From positions 60,781-124,780 of the forward strand of contig JAOPHQ010005178.1 in assembly GCA_030340625.1 (NCBI GenBank): 64,000 nucleotides of DNA, given 5' to 3'. The translations under genes were made by a program, and so were the position numbers. Shown piece by piece: positions 41,825-51,767 of this stretch; position 1 is the first letter of the stretch, and each line of letters opens with the position of its first letter. Source of the DNA: Merluccius polli (lineage: Eukaryota; Chordata; Actinopteri; Gadiformes; Merlucciidae). The notes beneath the pieces are model-generated. The model was not told where the DNA came from. It saw only the letters and a list, made by a program, of their open reading frames with translations, and ran no database searches.

Positions 41825-41960
41825 TGGTTTCATGTAGTTGTGTGTGTGTGTACCTGTAGTGACGTGTAGTGTGTAGTTATGTTTGTGTACCTGTAGTGGT
41901 GTGTAGTGTGTAGTTGTGTGTGTACCTGTAGCGGTGTCTAGTGTGTAGTTGTGTGTGTAC
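41825..41960. repeat. Donor-derived satellite, right part
   Basis: Four units of about 36 bp, each with CCTGTAG preceded by GTGTGTGTA on the + strand, i.e. CTACAGGTACACAC on the minus strand. This is the end of PLCXD exon B with its donor. Confidence 0.85.
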
Positions 41961-42070
41961 CTGTAGGAGATGTAGTCCCAGAGCTGAGGGTGTTGTATTA
42001 TGGTTTGGTCGCCATAGGAGACGATGAGCTGCTGACCCCTCGACCAACAGGAGCACAACGTGGGAGTGGC
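41961..42070 (-). pseudogene. PLCXD-type exon B
   Basis: 110 bp, acceptor gtgtgtag, donor gtacacac. The homologous frame, ATPTLCSCWSRGQQLIVSYG then DQTIIQHPQLWDYISY, needs phase 0 entry, in conflict with exon A. The intron between A and B is only 66 bp of CA repeat. The donor region CTACAG|GTACACACA is repeated in the satellite downstream. Confidence 0.75.
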
Positions 42071-42136
42071 CTACACACACACACACACACACACACTCAG
42101 TAAATGTCAAAATTGAATGTGTGTGTGTGTCACCAC

Positions 42137-42242
42137 CTGTGAAGGACAGTTTATTGGAGAAGAGGACGATGATGTCACAAGAGACGACAGCAACCTCTGC
42201 TGGGTGGAGCTGCAGCCAGCAGGACAGAGAAGACAAGGTATC
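42137..42242 (-). pseudogene. PLCXD-type exon A
   Basis: 106 bp, acceptor gtgtacag, donor gtggtgac. Reads DTLSSLSCWLQLHPAEVAVV then SCDIIVLFSNKLSFTG. Compared with the family, about 15 residues are missing after VVSC. It ends in phase 1. Confidence 0.7.
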
Positions 42243-42367
42243 CTGTACACACACACACACACACACACATTTTAATTCTTCACTGAAAACAAGATTGTGG
42301 ACATGCCCCAAGCTACCAAAAATCAACACCACTAGCTTGCATTGATGGCCTAGGTCGCTTAGTTTTT

Positions 42368-43204
42368 ACGGAGGACTAAAAGTGCCAAAATTAAATAAAT
42401 AAATACACCATTAAATAATTACTTAAATGTGTGATTAATTAATTAAAATTGGAATTAAATACTTAAATGTGTCATTAATTCATTAAAATACCGATTAATG
42501 TTATGTAAAAACATATATAATCATTTCACTATTTAATTAATTTACATTTACATTTCATGATTTACATTTCATGATCCTGTGTTGCAGTGCTTCATGAATT
42601 GTCAAACTGTCAAACTCGCCCATCAAAGTTGTTAGGCGGATCCTAATGCCTGATTGGTTACCCTGCGCATCAAGTCAAGGCAAATCAATTCCAGATAATG
42701 GATTGATGCAGAGCTAGTTCCAATACACTGGGTGGCGCTATTCCCCTCTATGTTGGTTTAGATAATCTATTGAACAAAACTGTCTGGTCCTGCTTCCACA
42801 TCCTCTGGTCTAACACGTCTCTCACCACCTCCCTAGAAAGTTCATGAAGATCCTCCATTTTCTCTATCCAGGCACTCTACTTCAGACCAAAGCAATGGAT
42901 CAGACTAGATCAGCGTTAGCCCCGCCCACTGACTTTGATGGGCGAGTTTGACAGTTTGACAATTCATGAAGCACTGCAACACAGGATCATGAAATGTAAA
43001 TGTAAATCATGAAATGTAAATGTAAATTAATTAAATAGTGAAATGATTATATATGGTTTTTTTTTACATAACATTAATCTGTATTTTAATGACTTCATTA
43101 CACATTTAAGTATTTAATTCCAATTTAATGAATTAATGACACATTTAAGTAATTATTTAATGGTGTATTTATTTATTTAATTTTGGCACTTTTAGTCCTC
43201 CATA
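42368..43204. mobile_element. Foldback DNA element with arms of about 250 bp
   Basis: Ends GGAGGACTAAAAGTGCCAAA and TTTGGCACTTTTAGTCCTCC. The arms remain complementary for about 250 bp (to GACAATTCATGAAGCACTG words at 42,590 and 42,958). The centre holds about 300 bp of non-repeated sequence. No transposase. Confidence 0.85.
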
Positions 43205-44130
43205 AGTTTTGCCCGTATGGGTTGTATGGGCTTAAATGTGTCTCATTAATACCTGTAAACGCACAGAGGGTGATCTACAAATATTTTTGATTTGCACAGG
43301 TGTACAAATACGGGTGTACTTGTAAATATATTGTGTTTTTGTAAATACACAATTTTCCATTTGTAAAAACAAAAAAGCCATTTGCAAAACTGAAAATTCT
43401 GCTTGTGAAGTATGACTCAGCATTTGTGGGTCATTACTCACGCACGCGCATCTTTTTCCTCACTTACGCATTTTTGAGACGTTCTTGTCAGAGATCCGCA
43501 CAGATCCACAAGCAAATAGTTTGTGATTCGCAAGTGGCCTGCCCTCCTCACAAGTAGGTGGCAGTGTTGTTGTATGCATACAAATATTCCTTCCACAAAC
43601 ACAAATGTAGGATTTGTAACTTGTGTGTTGGTTTTTACAAATAAATGTGTATTCGTAAAAAAAAGGCATTCGTAAAACTGAAAATTCTGCTCGTGAAGTG
43701 TGATTCAGCATTTGTGGATCATTACTCACGCACACGCATCTCTTTCCTCACTTACGCATTTTTGAGACATTCTTGTCGAAGATCCACACAAATCCACAAG
43801 CAAATAGAGCGCAACAGTGACCGCCCCCTTTTCGAATGGCTCTGGTTCCGGAAGTAAATTTCCCATTCATTTTTTCCATTGAAACTTTTCAGAAAAAAAA
43901 GTGTTTTAAGCTTGGAACCAAGCCAATCATCCCACATGTTAGTCGTATCCATATAACCTTTGATTTGGAGCAAAAACAAAAATGGAAAATGGAATAAAAG
44001 GCAAAGGTACAAGACTGTGTACATTATTTTGTGAAGGAGTGAATTAACTACTCATCCCATAAACCATTGCGAACCCTTTCCGACAACTTCCAACCCGATA
44101 GTTTAGTGTGCTTCTTGCATCTTTGTAATT

Positions 44131-44845
44131 ATTAGTGTTTATATTTTTAATAAAAGTTGTGTCATATATTGTGTGTGTATGTATAGTGTTTCATATAGTG
44201 TATATAGTGTTGTCATCGACATGGTAGGCTACAGTCCTGACTGCAATCACCGCTCGCGCGTCCAACAATGCCGATTCCCAACGTGTGTCAGCTAAGACAG
44301 GGTGTTATATAATGGGTTATATAAGGTAATAACGTTTCTCGTTTTTAATACATGTGATTTTAGTTACATATTTCAGTTATTATTCATTCAACATTATGTA
44401 TTCCTAGCCTTTATACTACCCAAATTACTGTACAACACTGCTATATCATATATTTGTATTTTTATTTTGTTTTTAATCATATATCATCGTATATTCTATA
44501 TCAACATATTTTTCAATATGTACAGCTCATTTCATCTACAGCTCTAACAACAACTCTCCATGAGTAAGGGAAATCATGGTTGCTCTGTGGTAAACAATCG
44601 AGTTCAGTGGTAGCAGTAATCGACGAATTGACTTTCGCAGGTAAACGTTTCCATGGTAACAGCGAGCTCCACCAATCAAAGCCGTCGTGTTACCCTTTAG
44701 GATTGTGGGTAGTGTAGTGCTTTAAATTCCATCGCGAAGCATGCAACCCCTGAATTGGGACACAGCTTATATACACTATATGAAACACTATACTGTACAT
44801 ACACACACAATATATGACACAACTTGTATTAAAAATATAAACACT
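44131..44845. mobile_element. Inner foldback element
   Basis: Terminal arms of about 85 bp: AGTGTTTATATTTTTAATA at 44,131 and TATTAAAAATATAAACACT ending at 44,845, with TATGACACAACTT words inside. No coding sequence. Confidence 0.7.
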
Positions 44846-44847
44846 AC

Positions 44848-46451
44848 TGTAACCTATTTTTATGGACTTGCCTCATTGATTTTAAGTTCCGGTTATAAGC
44901 TCTTATTTTGAAGGCTTAGCAGAGAGCGGAAGTGTTACGCTGTGTTGTTGTGGAGTTTTACTGTGGAAAGAGAGGTACGAAATAAAGTGGTCCTCTAAAA
45001 CTGGAGCCTCCGTATTTGTTGTTTTCTAATATTTTATAGTATAGGCGAAACCCTCGGCTACATTGGTGGCAGCGGTGGGATTTTTGTGCCAACGTCCCAT
45101 AAAAGAATAAGTCTAAATTACCGAAAAGAAAAGTTCGGAGAGTCAGTTAGCCTCAGCTAGCAACGGAGGAGCTTCGTCATGTCGGAAAGTCGGCACGGTG
45201 TGTGCACGAAGACTTCATTCACCTGGCTGCTGTCTTCTGAGATAATTTAGGAGCAACATGTGGAAATACGAGGATCCGCTGGACTATAACTACAGGGAGC
45301 GACGTGGAGAAAAGCCGTTCGCCAGCAACGTAAGGATTGAGCTCCCGCCACCATTTTCCGGTGAGGAAAAACAAAGTTTCCCATGCTGGGCCAGACAATA
45401 TGAAGTGGCGGTGAAGGCGCTGGTTGGAGGCGCTGGTTGGAGGCACTGGCGGTGACTTTGACTATGAGCTGGTCAGGATTTTACCAGCACGCCTGACAAA
45501 GGCTGCTTTTCTTCTTTGGGATAGCTTGCCAGTGGCCGTTCAGGCGGATTATGCTAAGATAAAAGAAAAATTGCAGGAGGCTTTCGGACAAAGACATTTT
45601 CTAGACTGTTTCAGAGCAAACCTCTCTGCCCGCCTCCGTGCTCCCGGAGAGAGTCTGGAAGTATATGCAGCAGAAATAAGCAAGCTAGTTCAAGAGGCAT
45701 TCCCAGGCTACAGTGATATAGCTCAGAAAGAGGAGAACTTTTGCAGATTTCTGGCTGGACTTGACCCAGCTCTGAGAGCTAAATGTCACAAGCAGGGAGC
45801 TACTGATTTGGATGAAGCCCTGACCATAGCCGGCTGGTGTGAGATGGCCAGAGAGGCCTTAAAGATGGACTATGTTAACACACAGGTACGCCAGCCTCCC
45901 ACTGAAAGCAGTGCAGGGCCATGGTGCACTCCATATCTGATGGAGGTGGCTTGTACAGAGCTATGGACAGACTTACTGCAGATATGAGGGAAATGAGAAT
46001 GGAAATGAAACAGATGGCAGAGGAAAACAACCGACTGCGATCTAACCGCTGGAAAAATGAACGGAAAGCCCCTCACCCAGTACGTGGAGGTCAGTGTACC
46101 TGTGGGGAGCAGGGCTGTCAGTCTCGCCCATGGGGTGAACAGAGTTCACCTGACCGTGGCTGGCGCGAGCGGCGCGCAGAAGGAGGCCCCAGGGAGAAAC
46201 TGGGCCCCCTACAACAACCGAGCCAACTCCCCAAGTTGGCGGGGTCCAAGACCTGCTAGGAGCCCCTCTAATGAGAAAACAACAAATACGGAGGCTCCAG
46301 TTTTAGAGGACCACTTTATTTCGTACCTCTCTTTCCACAGTAAAACTCCACAACAACACAGTGTAACACTTCCGCTCTCTGCTAAGCCTTCAAAATAAGA
46401 GCTTATAACCGGAACTTAAAATCAATGAGGCAAGTCCATAAAAATAGGTTA
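44848..46451 (+). mobile_element. Truncated LTR retroelement, gag between inverted LTRs
   Basis: A 215-bp LTR (44848-45062, TGTAACC...GGCTACA) is followed by TGGTGGCAGCGGTGGGA, placed as a tRNA primer-binding site. A gag-like frame follows. Instead of pol and a direct 3' LTR, there is an inverted LTR piece (about 46,274-46,451, ending GGTTACA). Pol is absent. Confidence 0.75.
45258..46259 (+). pseudogene. Retroelement gag, disrupted by a 13-bp duplication
   Basis: The gag starts at MWKYEDPLDYNYRERRG, and a tandem 13-bp duplication (GCGCTGGTTGGAG twice, 45,418-45,443) shifts the frame. The rest continues in 45,424-45,987 with LPARLTKAAFLLWDSLPV, LQEAFGQRHFLDCFRANL and FCRFLAGLDPALRAKCH, a capsid-type retrotransposon gag. 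A further frame change near 45,900-45,990 leads to a basic tail with CTCGEQGCQSR. Not functional as it stands. Confidence 0.75.
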
Positions 46452-47034
46452 CACTATAATAATTACAAAGATTGTGCTTGTGGATTTGTGTGGATCTTCG
46501 ACAAGAATGTCTCAAAAATAAGCGTAAGTGAGGAAAGAGATGCGTGTGCGTGAGTAATGATCCACAAATGCTGAATCACACTTCACGAGCAGAATTTTCA
46601 GTTTTACGAATGCCTTTTTTTTACGAATACACATTTATTTGTAAAAACCAACACACAAGTTACAAATCCTACATTTGTGTTTGTGGAAGGAATATTTGTA
46701 TGCATACAACAACACTGCCACCTACTTGTGAGGAGGGCAGGCCACTTGCGAATCACAAACTATTTGCTTGTGGATCTGTGCGGATCTCTGACAAGAACGT
46801 CTCAAAAATGCGTAAGTGAGGAAAAAGATGCGCGTGCGTGAGTAATGACCCACAAATGCTGAGTTATACTTCACAAGCAGAATTTTCAGTTTTGCAAATG
46901 GCTTTTTTGTTTTTACAAATGGAAAATTGTGTATTTACAAAAACACAATATATTTACAAGTACACCCGTATTTGTAAAAACCAAAATACAAGTTACAGGG
47001 TACGCAAAAAGTGGGTAGTTACTGAGGAACGAAT

Positions 47035-47292
47035 GAGTAACGAATGATGAACGACCAGGGCCCTAACTGGGGCCCTAACTGGGGCCCTAATGGGGCCCTA
47101 ACAGGGCCCTAAGTGACAGTTACTCAGTAACTACTGGGGAGTTACTGGTAAACAGACTAGGGGACTACTGTATTCGTTACTGAGTAACGAATGATGAACA
47201 ACCAGGGGCCCTAACTGGGGCCCTAACTGGGGCCTAAGTGACAGTTACTCAGTAACTACTGACGAATTACTGGTAAACAGACTAGGGCAGGG
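47035..47292. repeat. GGGCCCTAACTG repeat element, left
   Basis: Multiple GGGGCCCTAACT words with AAGTGACAGTTACTCAGTAACTAC, repeated twice. The reverse complement appears at 50,380-50,520, so this and the right piece may be arms of one foldback element. Confidence 0.65.
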
Positions 47293-48115
47293 GTTCTTAA
47301 CCTATTTGACCTTGAGGCCCAATTTGTATAGTACAAAGTGGCCCGGGGCCCATTAAATATTAACACTGTATAGGTTTAATTGACCTCACTCTCGGTTTGA
47401 TTTGTATTCAATAATAAACCAAATCCACTTACTGTTTAACAAACAAAAACCTTATCAAATAAAATGACATGATAAAATGGGATCATCACAAATACTTTTA
47501 TTAAAGGAGCTATATGTAAGAAATGTACTCAAAGTAATCATAAAATGACCCTAATATGTCAATAGACATTGAGGAATCATGTTAATTTCAAGTATTTATG
47601 TCAGACATAATAGTAGTCCAGCCAGAATATTTAATTTCAAACGCAATATTTCTGTGCCAGGAAAACTGTTTTGTTTTCATTTTGTGTTTTGGTCTGTTGC
47701 TCCACCTTCTGCCTAGCGTCCAATCGCGAAGTCAGTACTGTGTCGCCATCCGGGTTGCCAGATAGGCTGAGCTGCAGCCATTTACTGTATAAGGAAGGCT
47801 GCAGCTACAAATGTTTCGGGTCAGAAATGTCTGACGTTACTAAATGCATTCGTGAACATGTTTACATTGCACTATTAGCCTACCAAATATATTTTAGTTG
47901 GGTAATGAAAATGGTCCATGTTTCCACTGGAGCGAACTATTGCAGTATATATCTTTAGAATTATATTTGGCTTATCGCCATTATTCAGTTTTTGCTAGAA
48001 AAACATGTTTGAAGCGAATCATTGCGTCGTTGCCTCATGGGCGTTTTCACGAAGTCAGTTTCGTTTGCTCAATGACTGTATGTAAGGATTTCACACCATT
48101 GAGGGCCATTTACTG
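47293..48115. other. Unclassified stretch, no gene seen
   Basis: Begins GGGGTTCTTAACCTATTTGA, similar to common hAT-type ends, and pairs loosely with GGTTAAGAATCACTGGAT at 50,350, so 47,285-50,370 may be one large hAT-like element with later insertions. Confidence 0.4.
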
Positions 48116-48117
48116 CA

Positions 48118-48525
48118 CACCGACTGCAGTGTGGATGATAATAAAACAGCGGTCAGAGCTGGCGTGTGTGTCCGAGAGGGCTGCTCTCCTCGGACACATT
48201 ACTATGAAGCCCCGGTGACGGTGTGGGAGTGCGGATGATAATAAAACAGCGGTAACAGCATGTGTGTGTGTCCGAGAGGGCTGCTCTCCTCGGACACATT
48301 ACTATGAAGCCCCGGTGACGGTGTGGGAGTGCGGATGATAATAAAACAGCGGTAACAGCATGTGTGTGTGTCCGAGAGGGCTGCTCTCCTCGGACACATT
48401 ACTATGAAGCCCCGGTGATGGTCTGGAAGTGTGGATGCTAATAAAACAGCGGTAACAGCATGTGTGTGTGTCCGAGAGGGCTGCTCTATTCGGACACATT
48501 ACTATGAAGCCCCGGTGACGGTGAT
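48118..48525. repeat. 100-bp satellite, each unit with a hairpin
   Basis: Four units with a period of exactly 100 bp at their centre. Each contains TGTGTCCGAG...CTCGGACACA, an inverted repeat around GGGCTGCTCTC, and GGATGATAATAAAACAGCGG. Confidence 0.9.
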
Positions 48526-48549
48526 GCAGTTGGTCAATATTATCAGGGA

Positions 48550-49335
48550 TCTATGCAAGGCAAGTGTATTTGTATAGCACACTTCATACACAGAGGCAAT
48601 TCTATGTTCTTTACCTAAATAAAAGCAAAGAACAGTATGTAAAACACTTGTCATGGTTGCTCCTTCTAGTAGACGCAGTGTTGTGTTGAGTAATCCGCTC
48701 TGAAAACACTGCACGAGTAACTCGATCTGTTACGAGGGGTGAGTGTAGCATTCCAAAACGTAAGACTCAGTTTGGTAGTTCCTCTTTTTCATGTGTGGCC
48801 ATGAGTCAGTGGAATGCCCTTCCTACAGAATTTATCTTATGTACTCATCCCCACACATTCTCATGCTTATCAAAGCGCTGGTTACTCAGCAAGCAAGCTT
48901 GCACACATGCTTGAGTTACATGTGAGTGTATGTATGTATGTATGTATGGTTACTAATATGTGTGTGAGGTTGGGGATGGTGATGGTTGGACTGTTACCTA
49001 TGTATGTGCTTGTGTTTGAATGTGTGATGAGAGTAAGAGAGTGTGTACTATTGGGCTAAGCTCTGTTGGGCATTTTCATGACTTGGTGCTCTTGTTCCCT
49101 GTTCTGTTAGATTGTTTTGTTTGTTTTTAAAATACCGTGGCGATCATATCATTTTTACTCTGTCATATTTCAACGATTTTAACATTGTTATCTCCTCATC
49201 TGTTCTTACCTGCCCAGGGACTACAGGTGGAAATTAGCAGTTTTGCTATAACCTGGCCCAATACATCTTTTCTTGTTTCACGAGAATAATGTATTTTGTG
49301 CATTGTCCCTGTTTTAAATAAATAAATTCCTAAAT
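48550..49335 (+). mobile_element. LINE 3'-end fragments
   Basis: 48,556-48,640 resembles the 3' end of the L2 LINE above (TTGTATAGCACACTTCATACA). 48,700-49,335 contains a worn reverse-transcriptase C-terminus (ACGAGGGGTGAGTGTAGCAT; MSQWNALPTEF-like) and an AAATAAATAAA tail. No intact frame. Confidence 0.55.
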
Positions 49336-49613
49336 CCTAAATTCCTAAATCCGGGAACGGGGAATCTGGCAACCGCTACTCTGGGGGGGGAGGGGGAGGG
49401 AGTACCACGCTGTACAGTATTTACAACGTGGTTGCAATAACAGTTTTGGCCAGAGAGGACGCAATCCTACATATAGCTCCTTTAAACATGTGTATGTAAA
49501 ACTGCACACACCTGTATCAAGACACCGAACAGGCTGATAATTTCTGGACCAAATCAGGCTTTTTAATAATAATAAAAAAAGACCAATATTAGGATTTTAC
49601 TTTAAATTAATAA

Positions 49614-49615
<2 letters not shown>

Positions 49616-49684
<69 letters not shown>
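49616..49684. repeat. (TA)n tract
   Basis: Pure TA of about 68 bp. Confidence 0.98.
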
Positions 49685-49686
<2 letters not shown>

Positions 49687-50379
49687 CAATCAATCAATAA
49701 AAGGGGGTGATCAAATAAATGCATTCAAATAATATACATCTATTTTTAAATTAAATAAATAAACTGTAAATGAAATTGAAATAAAGTGCAAATGAAACTA
49801 TAGCCTTATAATCTGCAAAGCCATTTGAAAATTGCTTCAGCAGTCTCCATTTTTGCATGGCAGGACCAGAAGAATCTTTATATCTGTGACAAATTAACAA
49901 TGACACAAATAATAACAACAATGAACAACGATTTCCCACGAGAATCGGGTGCTTGGTCTCTAGATGCCGCTGTAGTTTTGAGGGCTTGAGGGCTTTGTTG
50001 GACAGCATTAGCCCACACTCCACACACTGGGCTTTTGGCACTGCCTCTGTTCCTCAATTTACGAAACCGTATTTAATGAAGTCGAGATTGTATTTCCGTA
50101 AAATCTTTGTCTTTTGGGTGGGGGGGGGGGGGTTGGCAGGACGTTCGTCTTCATTTTTTCTTTTTAAAAACTTCTCAATTTTTGCCGCTTCTTCTCTGTG
50201 TATTGGCGCTTGTTAAACAACTGAGTGATGCATTACCGCCACCACGTGGTCGAAAGCTGCACGCAGTCTCGCGGCCCTTGCGGCCCACAGGTGCAAAACT
50301 GAAAGTTTTTTGTGGCCCTCTGGGGGGCGCTGGCGGCCACGGCCCTATGGTTAAGAATCACTGGATCACTGGACTACTG

Positions 50380-50520
50380 TATTTGTTACTGAGTAACTGT
50401 CACTTAGGGCCCTGTTAGGGCTCCATTAGGGCCCCAGTTAGGGCCCTGGTCGTTGGGGGGGCCTAACTGGGGCCCTAATGGAGCCCTAACAGGGCCCTAA
50501 GTGACAGTTACTCAGTAACC
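50380..50520. repeat. GGGCCCTAACTG repeat element, right
   Basis: Inverted relative to 47,035-47,292. It also contains its own inverted pair around GTCGTTGGGGGG (50,448). Confidence 0.65.
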
Positions 50521-50574
50521 CACACACACACACACACACACACATACATACATACATATATACAGTACACACAC

Positions 50575-50700
50575 ACGTGTGTGTGTGTGTGTATGGGGGG
50601 TGAGAAGGGTCATGGTGTACTAGCCACACAAACGTATGTATGTGTGGCTAGTACACCGTGACCCTTCTCACCCCCCATAGTGTGTGTGTGTGTGTGTGTA
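50575..50700. repeat. Near-perfect palindrome
   Basis: ATGGGGGGTGAGAAGGGTCA and TGACCCTTCTCACCCCCCAT are arms of about 40 bp each, with TACTAGCCACACA continuing the stem and an ACGTATGT centre (about 50,635). CA/TG repeats extend it on both sides. Confidence 0.9.
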
Positions 50701-51235
50701 GTTGGCACGCCCACATGGCAACGGAAGTAGTAAGCTTCGCAATGCATTCTTAATGGGACAGGCTACTTACCAAGCATTTAAGTAAGGGATAATGCCCGAC
50801 GAGGGACTTCGCAGAAGCAACCGTTCATTTCATTTTGTATGAAGGCTGGTGTGGTCCTTTAAGTGTTTTTCACGTCAGACAGATAGTAGGCTAGTAAGGA
50901 TAACTAAAGGCTGCATTAAACGTTAGCTGCCATAAGCAATTAGCTATATGGCAAGTTGTTATGTTCAGGTTTAGAGTTAGCTAGTTAGCTTGTGGCATGA
51001 GTGGCCACATAAAAACAATATGTAGCTATATTGGATATCAGACTATACACAATACTGAACAATACAAATGTTCTCTAAGATGTAAACATACTATATATTA
51101 TGCATAGTTTGTTTTTGTAAATAGTACTGTACAGTAGAGTGAGTGATTTGTCAAAAGCTAGTTAGCTAGTAGTGTCAAACATCTAGATTTCTTTCACCTG
51201 AATGCACAACATTTCCCATTTGCAGATTTGGTTCT
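50701..51235. other. No gene seen
   Basis: AT-rich stretch between the palindrome and the purine block. Nothing recognisable. Confidence 0.5.
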
Positions 51236-51244
51236 GATCTTATT

Positions 51245-51765
51245 GGGTTTGCTGTGGAGGAAAAGATAGCGAGAGGAGAAGGCAGCAGAGGATTGGAAAG
51301 GACAGTAAAGAGGAGTGGAGTGGAGAGGAGAGTGGAGGATTGAAGAGAAGAGTGGAATGAGGAGAGAAGAGTGAAGAAGACAGGGGTGGACTGAACAAGA
51401 GAGAAGAATAGTGGAGGAAAAAAGAGGAGTGAATTGACCAGGAAAGAAGAGTGGAGTGGAGAGGTATGGAGAGGAGTTGATTGAATCGGAGAGAAGAGGG
51501 AAGAGGAGAATAGTGGAGAAGTGGAGAAGAGTGGAGAGGATAGGAGAGGAGAGAAGCGGAGTGAATTGGAGAGGAGACTAGAGAGTGAAGAGTACAGGAG
51601 AGGATTGAACAAGAGAGAAGAGTGGAGAGGAGTGGTGGGATAGGAGACAAGAAGCGTGGAGGAGAAAGGACAGGAGGAGAGGGGAGAGGAGTGAACTGAA
51701 CAGGAGAGGATAAGAGTGACGAGGAGAGAACAGGAGAGGAGTGATGTGAATTGGAGAAGAATGAA
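51245..51765. repeat. 520-bp purine-rich block (GGAGAGGA-type)
   Basis: Almost only A and G on the + strand, with irregular GAGAGGAGTGGA words. The Ser/Leu/Pro open frames on the minus strand are a by-product. It ends directly before the reading frame at 51,768. Confidence 0.9.
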
Positions 51766-51767
51766 GG

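Larger units (their letters stand above)
28637..42242 (-). pseudogene. PI-PLC X-domain protein (PLCXD-type), broken and interrupted
   Basis: PLCXD proteins carry only the X half of the phospholipase C catalytic barrel. Three exons are recognisable: 42137-42242, 41961-42070 and 28637-28877. Between the last two, an exon that should encode the Trp-Asn/YLE segment is not found, and 12 kb of mobile DNA fills the gap. Upstream exons with the catalytic histidines were not found in the remaining sequence. Phases do not agree between the first two exons, and the last exon has a one-base frameshift. The assignment rests on motif order recalled from the family (DTL..WL..HP.EV, PTL..WSRGQQ.IVSY, GLNLT, DFIG). 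Pseudogene is the likely state. Local assembly errors in homopolymers could explain part of it. Confidence 0.7.
43255..46998. mobile_element. Large foldback structure with nested insertions
   Basis: Arms 43,255-43,830 and 46,470-46,998 are inverted copies: both give the same open frame, MCVSNDPQMLNHTSRAEFSV, on opposite strands. Inside lie an inner foldback (44,131-44,845, shared TGTCATATATTGTGTGTG) and the gag-bearing retroelement with inverted LTR pieces. The arm frame is short and probably not a gene. Confidence 0.7.

Noticed and set aside
41877..42332. Single 151-codon minus-strand frame through PLCXD exons A and B
   Set aside because: It reads through the CA repeat intron and uses the non-homologous frame of exon B; the WSRGQQLIVSY frame is the family-like one.
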